NCBI RefSeq assembly: GCF_023913735.1
Contig: NZ_JAMXBH010000018.1
Span: forward strand, 34,407 to 98,406
DNA: 64,000 nucleotides
From: Pseudarthrobacter raffinosi
GTDB lineage: Bacteria; Actinomycetota; Actinomycetes; Actinomycetales; Micrococcaceae
Direction: 5' to 3'
Positions within the stretch are counted from its first letter, which is position 1. Each line of letters opens with the position of its first letter. The position numbers and the translations under genes are program-made. A model generated the notes under the pieces. That model was not told where the DNA came from. It saw only the letters and a list, made by a program, of their open reading frames with translations, and did not search any database. This document shows, piece by piece, positions 41,343 to 50,199 of this stretch.

Positions 41343-42575
41343 ATGCCCACGGAACCATTGCGCTGCGCCGTCGTCGGCGGTGGCATTATCGGTGTCGCCG
41401 TTGCACGGGAGCTGACAAACCGACTGGAAGGAGCCTCGGTCACTGTCTACGAGAAGGAGGAGAAACTCGCCTCTCACCAGACGGGCCACAACTCCGGAGT
41501 GGTGCACGCCGGCCTTTACTATGAACCCGGCGGCCTGAAGGCCACGCTGTGCCGCCGCGGAGTCCATCTGCTGAAGGAATACTGCGCCGCCAAGAAGCTG
41601 CCCTACGATCAGTGCGGCAAGCTCGTCATCGCCCAGACGGCCGAGGAAAGCCGGCGGCTTGACGCTATCTTTGTCCGGGCACAAGCCAACCTGGTACCGG
41701 GGGCCAGGATGCTCAGCGGCGCCGAGATCAGGGACGTGGAGCCTAATGCTGTCGGGATCTCGGCACTGCACTCGCCTGAGACGGCCATCGTCGACTATGC
41801 CGCCATCACCAACGCCTTTGCCGGCGACGTCCGTGAGGCAGGCGGACAGATCAGGCTGGGTCAGGAAGTCCGCTCTCTTGAACAGCAGGGGCAGGGCGTC
41901 GTGGTTCACACCAGGGACGGAGGTGAACACTACGACCTTGTGGTGGCCTGCACCGGGCTCCAATCCGACCGGCTGGCCGCGTCGATGGGGGAACCCTCCA
42001 CCCCGCGCATCGTGCCGTTCTTCGGACAATACTTTCTTCTCGGTTCAGAGGCCCGCAGCCAGGTAAAGGGCCTAATCTATCCGGTTCCTGATCCACAGCA
42101 TCCCTTTCTTGGAGTGCACCTCACCAAGCGCATCGACGGCGAAATGATGCTGGGCCCCAACGCCTTCATCTCGTTCGGACGGGAGTCCTACTCCTGGAAG
42201 GACGTCAATGTGCGCGACGTCCTGGACTATGCGCTGTTCCCTGCTTTCTGGAACTTCGCCCGCAAGAACCTGCCCTCGGCTGCGCGTGAGTTCCAGACCG
42301 TCGTCAGCAAGCGCAAATTCATCGCCGAGGCAACGCGTTTCGTCCCTTCGCTCGAGGGTGCGTCCATCGTTCCCGGCACGCGGGGTGTACGTGCCCAGGC
42401 GATGAACGCTGACGGGTCCCTCGTGGATGACTTTGTGATTGCCCGCCGCCAGGACACAGTCCTTGTACGCAACGCCCCCTCACCCGGCGCCACCTCCTCC
42501 CTGGCCATCGCCGAATACATCGTCAACCAAGCGCTCGAAGGGCGCGCCGTCCCCGGGCGGGCCGGCGCCCAGTAA
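41343..42575 (+). CDS. lhgO: L-2-hydroxyglutarate oxidase
   Basis: A 410-residue FAD-dependent oxidoreductase of the DAO fold. FAD motif CAVVGGGIIGVAVARELTNR; the family signature SHQTGHNSGVVHAGLYYEPG with KATLCRRG; KLVIAQTAEE; and FLGVHLTKRIDGEMMLGPNA. These match LhgO, which oxidises L-2-hydroxyglutarate to 2-oxoglutarate and feeds electrons to the respiratory chain. The ATG at 41343 is preferred over the one at 41328 since AAGGA is 6-7 bases before it. The csiD glutarate hydroxylase that often precedes lhgO is absent here. Confidence 0.92.
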   Translation: MPTEPLRCAVVGGGIIGVAVARELTNRLEGASVTVYEKEEKLASHQTGHNSGVVHAGLYYEPGGLKATLCRRGVHLLKEYCAAKKLPYDQCGKLVIAQTAEESRRLDAIFVRAQANLVPGARMLSGAEIRDVEPNAVGISALHSPETAIVDYAAITNAFAGDVREAGGQIRLGQEVRSLEQQGQGVVVHTRDGGEHYDLVVACTGLQSDRLAASMGEPSTPRIVPFFGQYFLLGSEARSQVKGLIYPVPDPQHPFLGVHLTKRIDGEMMLGPNAFISFGRESYSWKDVNVRDVLDYALFPAFWNFARKNLPSAAREFQTVVSKRKFIAEATRFVPSLEGASIVPGTRGVRAQAMNADGSLVDDFVIARRQDTVLVRNAPSPGATSSLAIAEYIVNQALEGRAVPGRAGAQ

Positions 42576-42589
42576 CCGGAAGCGCCTCC

Positions 42590-43750
42590 TCAGCGGAAGG
42601 CCGGAATCCCGGTGATGTGGTTGCCCAATATCAGCGTGTGCACCTCGTCCGTTCCCTCATAGGTGCGCACGCTCTCGAGGTTGTTGGCGTGGCGCAGCGG
42701 GGAATAGTCCAGGGTGATGCCGTTGCCGCCAAGCATGGCCCGGGCATCGCGGCAGATCTTGATCGCTTCGCGGCAGTTGTTCAGCTTGCCCACGGAGATT
42801 TGGTGCGGCTGGAGGACTCCGGCGTCCTTCAGCCGGCCCAACTGCAAAGCCAGGAGCGTGCCCTTGTTGATCTCCAATGCCATGTTGACGAGTTTCTCCT
42901 GGGTCAGCTGGTAACCGGCTAACGGCTTGCCGAACTGCATGCGCTGCTGCGAGTAGTCCCGTGCCGTGAGGTAGCTGTCACGTGCCGCCCCCATGGCGCC
43001 CCAGATGATGCCGTAGCGGGCCTCATTGAGGCACTCAAACGGGCCGCGGAGGCCCTTGGCCTTGGGCAGCATGGCACTCGCCGGCAACCGGATGTCCGTC
43101 AGTTCGATATCGCACTGAATGGACGCACGCATGGACAGTTTCTGCTGGATGGGGGTGGCCTTGAACCCGGGGGTGTCGGTGGGGACGACGAAACCGCGGA
43201 CGCCGTCGTCCGTCATGGCCCAGATGATGGCCACCTGCGCCACCGAGGCCAGCCCGATCCAGCGTTTGGTGCCGTTGAGGATCCAGTCGTCGCCGTCGCG
43301 TTTTGCGAAGGTCAGCATGTTCCCGGGGTCGGACCCGGCGGAGGGCTCGGTGAGGCCGAAGCAGCCGATGGCGGTTCCAGCGGCCATGCGCGGAAGCCAC
43401 TCGTGCTTCTGCTCTTCCGATCCGTGCTTGGCTATGGCGCTCATGGCCAGTGAACCCTGGACGCTGACAAAGGTCCGCAGCCCGGAGTCGCCGGCCTCCA
43501 GCTCCAGGGCGGCCAGGCCATACTCCACCGAGGTCCGGCCGGGGCACCCGTAGCCCTTGATGTGCATGCCGAGCAGGCCGAGTTCAGCCATCTGCGGGAC
43601 TATCTCCAGCGGGAACTCCGCGTGCTCGTACCAGTCAGCAATATTCGGTTTGATGACCGAGTCCACGAATCCGCGGACCTTCTCCCGCACGGTGACTTCC
43701 TCCGGCGTGAGCAGCGTGTCGATGCCGATGAGGTCTGAAGTGTCAGTCAT
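42590..43750 (-). CDS. gcdH: glutaryl-CoA dehydrogenase
   Basis: A 386-residue acyl-CoA dehydrogenase. GLRTFVSVQGSLAMSAI, GCFGLTEPSAGSDPGNM (flavin/substrate loop), and SVRTYEGTDEVHTLILG with the catalytic Glu match glutaryl-CoA dehydrogenases, which oxidise and decarboxylate glutaryl-CoA to crotonyl-CoA. It is the last gene of a ten-gene operon, 4 bp after a CaiB-family CoA-transferase gene, and converges on lhgO. Confidence 0.92.
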   Translation of the reverse strand: MTDTSDLIGIDTLLTPEEVTVREKVRGFVDSVIKPNIADWYEHAEFPLEIVPQMAELGLLGMHIKGYGCPGRTSVEYGLAALELEAGDSGLRTFVSVQGSLAMSAIAKHGSEEQKHEWLPRMAAGTAIGCFGLTEPSAGSDPGNMLTFAKRDGDDWILNGTKRWIGLASVAQVAIIWAMTDDGVRGFVVPTDTPGFKATPIQQKLSMRASIQCDIELTDIRLPASAMLPKAKGLRGPFECLNEARYGIIWGAMGAARDSYLTARDYSQQRMQFGKPLAGYQLTQEKLVNMALEINKGTLLALQLGRLKDAGVLQPHQISVGKLNNCREAIKICRDARAMLGGNGITLDYSPLRHANNLESVRTYEGTDEVHTLILGNHITGIPAFR

Positions 43751-43754
43751 GGTT

Positions 43755-44969
43755 CTACTTTCCGGTGGGATGGGTTTGGGGGGCTGCCCGGTGGGTCCGC
43801 GCCGGGAACGTCGCTCCGCTGTGTTCGCCGAGCAGCGGCGGCAGCCGCCGGTACGTGGCGGGGGTTTCCGAGAGCTGGATGGGGTTGGCTACCTGTCGGG
43901 AGGTTCGGGGGCTGGACTCGTCCGCAATCTCCACTACGGGCTCCAGCCCCAGATCGGCGGCCAGCTGGATCGCTTCGACGATGGAGTTGACCTTGCCGGC
44001 GGGTACGCCCGCTTCACTGAGCAGGCCCGACCACTCCACTGCCGGCTTTTTTTGAAGCTGCTCCTCAAGCAGCGCCTTCAGCGCGTCCCGGTGGGCCACC
44101 CTGTCCACGTTCCCGCGGAACCTGCTGTCGTCCGACAGTTCGGGAATGCCCAACACCCGTGCCAGGGCGGCAAATTGCTTGTTCGTTCCCACCGCCAAGG
44201 CGAGGGGCCCGTCCGCGGTGCGCAGCGTCTCGTACGGCGCGATGCTGGGATGAGCGTTGCCCATTCGCTGCGGGGATTCGCCCGTAGCCAGGGTGCTGGA
44301 GGCCTGGTTGACGAGCCCGGCAAGGAGCGAGGACAACAGGTTGACGTTGATCAGCTGTCCCCTGCCGGTCTGGTCACGGCTCCGCAGAGCGGCAAGGATG
44401 CCTACCACCGCGTTTTGGCCGGTCACCACGTCCACCAGCGCCACCCCCACCTTGCTGGGTTCCGACTCCGGGGATCCGGTGACGCTCATGAGTCCGCCCA
44501 CGGCCTGGACCAGAAGGTCATATCCAGGCAGGTGCGCCCCGCCCTTGCTTCCGAATCCGGTGATGGAGCAGTAGACCAGGTCCGGGCGCTCCACCCGCAG
44601 GGTTTCATAGTCCAGTCCGAAGCGCCGCATGACGCCCGGCCGGAAGTTCTCAACGACGACGTCGGCGGCCAACGCTATGTCCCGCGCCTGCGCGAGCCCT
44701 TCCTCGGTGCGCAGGTCGCACACGACCGAGCGCTTGTTCCGGTTGACGCTGGAGAAGTATGTCCCCGCGCCGTGTTCGTCCACGGGGGGCACCCAGGCCC
44801 TGGTGTCGTCGCCGCCCGGGCTCTCCACCTTGATCACATCGGCGCCGAAATCAGCGAGCATCATGGTTGCAAAGGGCCCGGCGAGGACCCGGGAGAAATC
44901 CGCCACCTTGATTCCGTCCAAGGGTGCGGCGGCGGGAGGGCCGTGAGGGAAAGATGGGGTGCTGCTCAA
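43755..44969 (-). CDS. CaiB/BaiF family (class III) CoA-transferase
   Basis: A 404-residue transferase. DGIKVADFSRVLAGPFATMM and DFGADVIKVESPGGDDTRAW are the family opening, and the catalytic Asp is in GYDLLVQAVGGLMSVTGSP. Coupled to glutaryl-CoA dehydrogenase, it most likely activates glutarate using succinyl-CoA or acetyl-CoA as donor. Ends with a short basic tail. Confidence 0.9.
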   Translation of the reverse strand: MSSTPSFPHGPPAAAPLDGIKVADFSRVLAGPFATMMLADFGADVIKVESPGGDDTRAWVPPVDEHGAGTYFSSVNRNKRSVVCDLRTEEGLAQARDIALAADVVVENFRPGVMRRFGLDYETLRVERPDLVYCSITGFGSKGGAHLPGYDLLVQAVGGLMSVTGSPESEPSKVGVALVDVVTGQNAVVGILAALRSRDQTGRGQLINVNLLSSLLAGLVNQASSTLATGESPQRMGNAHPSIAPYETLRTADGPLALAVGTNKQFAALARVLGIPELSDDSRFRGNVDRVAHRDALKALLEEQLQKKPAVEWSGLLSEAGVPAGKVNSIVEAIQLAADLGLEPVVEIADESSPRTSRQVANPIQLSETPATYRRLPPLLGEHSGATFPARTHRAAPQTHPTGK

Positions 44970-45005
44970 CGAGCGTCAGCCTCCTTCGGTTGTGGTTCGG
45001 CAAGC

Positions 45006-45902
45006 TCAGTTGGAGGCGGTCACGGGATTGCTGAGGGTTCCGAGGCCCGTCACGCGGCATTCAGCGAGGTCCCCCGGCTCGATGTGCACTGCTCCGGGTG
45101 TTCCCGTGGAGATGATGTCACCGGGGAAGAGCGGCATGACCTTGCTGTGGAAACTGATCAGGTAGGCCGGGTCGTAGCGCATGTGCGACACCGTATTGCT
45201 GCGGCGCACCTCCCCGTTGACCACGGTGGACACCGTGACCTCGGCCAGGGAGCCGGCGGCCTCTTCCACCTCGGCGAGGGGCACGATCCGGGGGCCGAAG
45301 GAGAAGAATCCCGGAAAGTTCTTGGAGCGGGTGAGGAACCGCGGATTGCGTTGCAGGATGTCCTCCGCGGTCTGGTCCAGGACCGGTACGACGCCGGCGA
45401 GATAGGACAGGGCATCCTCCGGCTCGACATTGCGGCAGTATCGACCGATCACGACGGCGATCTCCGCCTCGGTGGTGGTGCGCTGGCTCTGCTCCGGGAT
45501 CGGGATGTTCTCGTCCGGGCCGATGACCGTATGGTCACCCTTGATAAACGAGGCAGGCTCGTCGGGCACGGCCTCGGTGAGGTCGGAGGCGTGCTCGACG
45601 TAGTTCAGGCCGATTCCCCACAGCATGCGGGGGCGGCGGTACGGGGCGCCGTAGGTGAGGTGCTCCGGATCGCGGAAGACGGCGTCCTCGGCGTTGGCTG
45701 CGGCCGTTTCCAGGTCCCCGAGCAGGCCTCCGGTCAGGACATCGAGGATGTCGCCGGTAAAGCCCGGGAGCAGGTCGCGGACCAGCGCGGCTCCGCGCCG
45801 CGGGTGGACGACGGCCGCCTCTTCGCGGGCCTGCCCGGGGGCGGCCGCATCGGGGGTGTGTTCGTCGCGGATGGCGCATAGATGAAGGACGCGGGAAGTC
45901 AT
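45006..45902 (-). CDS. fumarylacetoacetate hydrolase (FAH) family protein
   Basis: A 298-residue FAH-fold enzyme. MLWGIGLNYVEHASDL opens the catalytic domain; the metal site is built by TTTEAEIAVVIGR (Glu-x-Glu) and VLDQTAEDILQRNPRFLTRS. FFSFGPRIVPLAEV and GDIISTGTPGAVHIEPGD finish the fold. Family members hydrolyse or decarboxylate 2-oxo-dicarboxylates or dehydrate sugar acids. Here it stands between the SDR and CoA-transferase genes. Confidence 0.9.
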   Translation of the reverse strand: MTSRVLHLCAIRDEHTPDAAAPGQAREEAAVVHPRRGAALVRDLLPGFTGDILDVLTGGLLGDLETAAANAEDAVFRDPEHLTYGAPYRRPRMLWGIGLNYVEHASDLTEAVPDEPASFIKGDHTVIGPDENIPIPEQSQRTTTEAEIAVVIGRYCRNVEPEDALSYLAGVVPVLDQTAEDILQRNPRFLTRSKNFPGFFSFGPRIVPLAEVEEAAGSLAEVTVSTVVNGEVRRSNTVSHMRYDPAYLISFHSKVMPLFPGDIISTGTPGAVHIEPGDLAECRVTGLGTLSNPVTASN

Positions 45903-45918
45903 GGAATGGTTCTTTCGG

Positions 45919-46692
45919 TTAGTAGGAACGGACCAGTCCGCCGTCGCAGCGGATCTGTTCCCCGGTCACGTAGGAGGCAGGCCCGCTCGCGAGGAAGGCC
46001 ACGACGGCGGCAAATTCTTCGGGCTTGCCGTACCGGCCGGCAGGGATCGAAGCTTCCGAGTCCGCCCTCGTCTCCTCCGGCGAGCGGCCGGTGCGTTTGG
46101 CCGCCGCTGCATCCAGTGAGCCGACGCGGTCGGTGTCGATGCGGCCGGGAAGCACCATGTTGACGGTCACGCCGTCCCTGGCGACCTCCGCCGCCAGGGT
46201 CTTCAGGTAGCCGGCGAGCCCCGCCCGCCCGATGTTGGACAACGCGAGGTTGGGCAGCGGCTGCTGCACGCCGCTGGAGCCCACTGCCACCACGCGCCCC
46301 CACCCACGGACCCGCATGCCCGGAAGCACGAGGGCAGTGAGCCGGATGTGCTGCAGCAGCAGCTGGTGCACGGCGCCAAGGGACTGTTCAACGGAGACGT
46401 CCGCGGCGCCGCCGGGCGGCGGTCCGCCGCTATTAAGAATGAGCACATCGATCGCGCCAAAGGCCTCCTCCGCCGCTTCCACCAAGGCCGGCGGGGCGCC
46501 GTCGTCCATGAGGTCAATGCCGACGCCGACGGCGGAACCCAGGCGCGCAGCTTCCGCCCGCACCAGGTCCTCGCGCCGCGCCGCCAGCACCACGTTGGCG
46601 CCTTCCTCGGCCAACGCCCGGGCAATGGCGAGGCCTATCCCCGAACTTGCGCCCGGAACCAGGACGTTCTTTCCCTTCAAACCGGTCTCCAT
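45919..46692 (-). CDS. atypical SDR lacking the catalytic tyrosine
   Basis: A 257-residue Rossmann protein with PGASSGIGLAIARALAEEG and LILNSGGPPPGGAADV (NSGG in place of NNAG). At the place of YxxxK it has LALSNIGRAGLAGYLKTLA, where Tyr and Lys are replaced by Asn and Arg. This belongs to the group of beta-ketoacyl reductase-like SDRs with imperfect catalytic residues. It may work by a different mechanism or be a binding protein. Its start is adjacent to the aldolase stop (1-bp overlap). Confidence 0.88.
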   Translation of the reverse strand: METGLKGKNVLVPGASSGIGLAIARALAEEGANVVLAARREDLVRAEAARLGSAVGVGIDLMDDGAPPALVEAAEEAFGAIDVLILNSGGPPPGGAADVSVEQSLGAVHQLLLQHIRLTALVLPGMRVRGWGRVVAVGSSGVQQPLPNLALSNIGRAGLAGYLKTLAAEVARDGVTVNMVLPGRIDTDRVGSLDAAAAKRTGRSPEETRADSEASIPAGRYGKPEEFAAVVAFLASGPASYVTGEQIRCDGGLVRSY

Positions 46693-47597
46693 CAGGCCAT
46701 CACCACCCGAACGGCTTCGAGGTGGGCATCGATGAGGTCCGCCAGCGCCGGCGGCAGTTTCGGAGCGGGCGGCCTCACGATGGATTCAGCGATGATGCCG
46801 CGGCGGCGCAGCACCTCCTTGCGCAGGGCCAGCCCTACGCCGGGCTGGGCCTCAAAGTTCACCAAGGGCAGCCACGGAGCGAAAGCCTCGCGCGCGGCGC
46901 GGAATCCGCCGTCGGCCCATGCGCTCAGGGCGGCCTGAAGTCCTTCGGGATGCGAGAATCCGGTCATGGCACCGGCCGCGCCGGCGGCCAGCTCATCCAG
47001 CAGCCCCACTCCCCCGAGTCCGCCGTATACGGGCACGGACGTGGCACCCGTCAGCCTCGCGATGGCGGAGGCCGTCGGCGGCGCCTCCGACTTGATGGCT
47101 ACGATGAACGGGCACTGCGCGAGGACCTCGAGGATCTGCGCCGCGCTGATATTTACCCCGGATGCCACGGGGTAGTCCTGCAGCACGATTCCCGCGCCCG
47201 TGGCGCGGTGCACGGCGGTCAGGTGGGCCGCGAGCACCTCTGGATCGGAGCTGTTGGCCTGCACCATAAGTGCCGCAAGGTTGCTGCCCGCCGCCTTAAC
47301 CGCGGTACGGGCTTGCCCCAGCGCCACTGCCGTTGACCGGGCTGAGAGGCCCACCACCAGAGGCGCGCCCTTCCCCTCCTCGGCAACGGTGCGCACAATC
47401 AGGGCTTGCTCCTGGGCATCGAGGGATGCTCCCTCGCCGAAGACGCCAAGCACCACCATCCCGGTAGCCGGCAGCGCGGTGTAAAGCTGCACTTCGCGGC
47501 GCAGGGAGTCGGTGTCCACGGCAAAATCCGTTCCGCTGAACGGTGTGGCCAGAACTCCCCAGAGGCCGGGGGCAAGGTGCGGAATCGGTGTCGTCAT
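46692..47597 (-). CDS. dihydrodipicolinate synthase (DapA) superfamily aldolase/lyase
   Basis: A 301-residue TIM-barrel protein. GVLATPFSGTDFAVD start; Schiff-base Lys in PFIVAIKSEAPPT; Tyr in IVLQDYPVASGVN. It has no context for lysine synthesis; in a catabolic operon it should cleave or dehydrate a 2-oxo acid. It overlaps the TRAP permease gene by 4 bp, so substrate uptake and cleavage are translated together. Confidence 0.9.
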   Translation of the reverse strand: MTTPIPHLAPGLWGVLATPFSGTDFAVDTDSLRREVQLYTALPATGMVVLGVFGEGASLDAQEQALIVRTVAEEGKGAPLVVGLSARSTAVALGQARTAVKAAGSNLAALMVQANSSDPEVLAAHLTAVHRATGAGIVLQDYPVASGVNISAAQILEVLAQCPFIVAIKSEAPPTASAIARLTGATSVPVYGGLGGVGLLDELAAGAAGAMTGFSHPEGLQAALSAWADGGFRAAREAFAPWLPLVNFEAQPGVGLALRKEVLRRRGIIAESIVRPPAPKLPPALADLIDAHLEAVRVVMA

Positions 47598-49681
47598 AGT
47601 GATGCGTCGTCCTTTCGGTCAAGGGCCATGTCTGTGCGGTGTCTGCGAAGCCCAATGATGTGTACCAGGACGCCCACGGCAATGATGGCTGCCCCGATGC
47701 CGATGTAGAGCGGCTCCATGACCAGCATCGGCAGTGACCCGACGCCCAGCAGGACCCGTTCGGGCCAGCGGGCCGGGCCGAAGAGCCAGGCCCCGGTTGC
47801 CACGGCAAGGGAGGCCACCGCCAGCAGTGAGACGGTGAATGCCAGTGCAATCGATCCTGGACTGCCCTGCAGCAGCAGCCCGACGCCGTCGTCGGACAGG
47901 ACAAAGATGAACGGGACCAGGAACGCCGACAGTGTGTACCGCCAGGTCAGCCACATCGTCTTGATCGGTCTGCCGCCGGTGATGGCCGACGCCGCGAACG
48001 GGGACAGCGCGGTGGGCGGTGACACCTCGCTGAGGACCGAGTAGTAGAAGATAAACATCGCAGCCGCGAAAGCGGGAACGCCGACATCCTGCAGGGCGGG
48101 TCCGATAATCACCCACGAGATGATGAAGCTTGCCGTTACCGGCACCGCAAGTCCCAGGAGGGTGACGGAGATGGCAGAGAAGATGGCGGTCAGGAGCAGG
48201 CTGCCGCCGGCAAAGTCCACGATGATGTTCGCGAGCTTCAGGCCCAGGCCGGTGAGGGTCATGATTCCCACGATGAGGCCGGCGGCCGCCATGACCGGGA
48301 TCACGGACAGGGCGCCCATGGCGCCCGTGGCGAGCGCGTCCCAGATCCGCTTGGGCGTCAGCCAGGATTGGCGATCCAGGAAACTGAGCACGAATGCGAG
48401 CGCGGTGGCGAACACCACGGCCCGGAACGGGGTCATGCCCATGGCCATGAACACCACGATCGCAAGGAGGGAGCTGAAGTGGTATCCGAACCGCAGCAGC
48501 AGTTTGCCGGCCGGCTTGACGTCCAGCTCCACCGCCTTGGTCTTGAACCGCCGAGCGTCCATTTCGATGGCGAGGATGATGCCGAAGTAGTAGAGGACCG
48601 TGGGAATGGTGGCCCAGATGAGCACCTGCAGGTACGAGACTCCAAGCAACGCGGCGATGATGAAGGCTGCGGCGCCGAGCGTGGGCGGGGACATGATGGC
48701 GCCGATACCGGCAGCGGCCAGGATGGCGCCGCCGTGTTCCTTCGGGTAGCCGGCCTTGCGCAGCAGCGGCCAGGAGATGCCGCCCAGGGTTACGGTGGTA
48801 GCGACGCCGGAACCCGACACGGTGCCCAGCAGGAAACCCGCGAGGGTCACGGTCCGGCCGGGACCCGACTTTGACTGTCCGAAGGCAGAGAAAGAGAGGT
48901 CGATGAAGAATTTGGTGGCGCCCGAGGCGCCCAGGACGGCGCCGTAGATGGTGAAAAGAATGATGTACGACGCCGCAACGTCGGTGGGAACCCCGAACAG
49001 GCCTTGCGTCCCCATGACGTTGTGGCCAACAAGTCGGATCCAGTTGAAGGAGGACGTGTTGAAGGGGGCAGGGACGAACGAACCGAACGCCGCATACGCG
49101 AAAAAGCCGACCACGACCAGCGGAACGAGGATGCCCACCGTCCGGCGGGATGCCTCCAGGGTGACCAGGATGGCGATCACGCCCATGATCAGATCAAGGT
49201 AGGTCGGCGTGATCGCGCGGCGGAAGAAGCTGTCCCAGTCCGAGATGATGTACGCGAACGGAACGACCGCGATTGCGGCAAGCAGCCAGTCAAGTATGTG
49301 GGGGTTGTCAGAACGTCCGGACGCCTTGGCGGCAGCCGAGCGGCCCCACCCGCGGTAGACCAGGAACGTCATGGGCAGCCCGACCATCAGGAACGCGGGC
49401 AGGTAGAACTGGGTGGGCATGGGATTGAAGACCCAATAGAGCGCAAACAAGGACAATGCCACGCCGATGGCCTTCACCGCGATGCCGGGTTTCCCGTTCA
49501 GGTGGCGGGCAGGCTTTTCAGCCTCAAACTCCGCGATCAGCGCCTCTTCATCGATCACCGCTTCCTTGTCCCTGGGGTCGGCGGTGACACCGTCATCCGC
49601 GTTCCTCCGTCCGGTGCGCCCCGGGGGCTCAGGCGACGTGCGTGCCTGAACGGCGCCGTTGCCGTTGGGCTTCTCGGTCAT
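47594..49681 (-). CDS. TRAP transporter fused permease subunit (DctQM type)
   Basis: A 695-residue membrane protein with about 16-18 hydrophobic segments, after an 80-residue polar N-terminus rich in Pro, Arg, Asp and Glu. Segments such as LAGFLLGTVSGSGVATTVTL, AGIGAIMSPPTLGAAAFIIA and FYYSVLSEVSPPTALSPFAA identify fused TAXI-type TRAP permeases. The ATG at 49681 overlaps the DUF1850 stop by 4 bp. It takes up the substrate bound by the TAXI protein with sodium or proton symport. Confidence 0.94.
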   Translation of the reverse strand: MTEKPNGNGAVQARTSPEPPGRTGRRNADDGVTADPRDKEAVIDEEALIAEFEAEKPARHLNGKPGIAVKAIGVALSLFALYWVFNPMPTQFYLPAFLMVGLPMTFLVYRGWGRSAAAKASGRSDNPHILDWLLAAIAVVPFAYIISDWDSFFRRAITPTYLDLIMGVIAILVTLEASRRTVGILVPLVVVGFFAYAAFGSFVPAPFNTSSFNWIRLVGHNVMGTQGLFGVPTDVAASYIILFTIYGAVLGASGATKFFIDLSFSAFGQSKSGPGRTVTLAGFLLGTVSGSGVATTVTLGGISWPLLRKAGYPKEHGGAILAAAGIGAIMSPPTLGAAAFIIAALLGVSYLQVLIWATIPTVLYYFGIILAIEMDARRFKTKAVELDVKPAGKLLLRFGYHFSSLLAIVVFMAMGMTPFRAVVFATALAFVLSFLDRQSWLTPKRIWDALATGAMGALSVIPVMAAAGLIVGIMTLTGLGLKLANIIVDFAGGSLLLTAIFSAISVTLLGLAVPVTASFIISWVIIGPALQDVGVPAFAAAMFIFYYSVLSEVSPPTALSPFAASAITGGRPIKTMWLTWRYTLSAFLVPFIFVLSDDGVGLLLQGSPGSIALAFTVSLLAVASLAVATGAWLFGPARWPERVLLGVGSLPMLVMEPLYIGIGAAIIAVGVLVHIIGLRRHRTDMALDRKDDASL

Positions 49682-50193
49682 GGGGTCTCCTTGAGGGATA
49701 GCACAACGAACGGGTCGCTGTCTTCGACTAACTTCCATAGTTCAAGCGGCGGAGCGCCCGGAACGTACACGGTGCGGAGGCCCAGATCAGTTGCTGCCAG
49801 CGACAGCCGGCCAAACTCCGCAGGGTGCCCCGGATCTGGGTCCGCCACCCACTCCCTGCGGTCGCCTTCCCCGGCCGCGGACGGCGGCCCGGGGACGGCG
49901 TAGTACTCTTCGAGCACCGCCAGCTGATCGGCGGCCAGCTGCACCAGGCGGTAGCTGCCGTCCTCCTGGACGGTGTACCGCTCTTCAGCGACGGTGCCGT
50001 AGATGGAGTTGCGGTAGCTCACTGCGAACGTGTCCCCGGCAAGGGGAATGCTGGCCAGCACGCCGCCGTCGTTGCTGATCACGACGGCGCGGGGACGGTG
50101 GGATTCCATCGGCGCGCCGGCCACGGCAATCCCGCCTGCTCCCAGCATGCCGAGGCAAACGAGACCGACGACGGCGGCGGCTGGCTTACGCAT
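49678..50193 (-). CDS. DUF1850 protein of the TAXI-TRAP system
   Basis: A 171-residue protein with one N-terminal membrane segment or signal (AAAVVGLVCLGMLGAGGIAV) and a small extracytoplasmic domain (FAVSYRNSIYGTVAEERYTV; GLRTVYVPGAPPLELW). DUF1850 genes regularly lie between the binding protein and fused permease of TAXI systems, as here; probably an accessory subunit. Confidence 0.88.
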   Translation of the reverse strand: MRKPAAAVVGLVCLGMLGAGGIAVAGAPMESHRPRAVVISNDGGVLASIPLAGDTFAVSYRNSIYGTVAEERYTVQEDGSYRLVQLAADQLAVLEEYYAVPGPPSAAGEGDRREWVADPDPGHPAEFGRLSLAATDLGLRTVYVPGAPPLELWKLVEDSDPFVVLSLKETP

Positions 50194-50199
50194 GGGGTG

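Noticed and set aside
41301..42029. N-terminal extension of the GntR protein by about 240 residues
   Set aside because: It is antisense to lhgO; the winged helix begins directly after the GTG near 41300.
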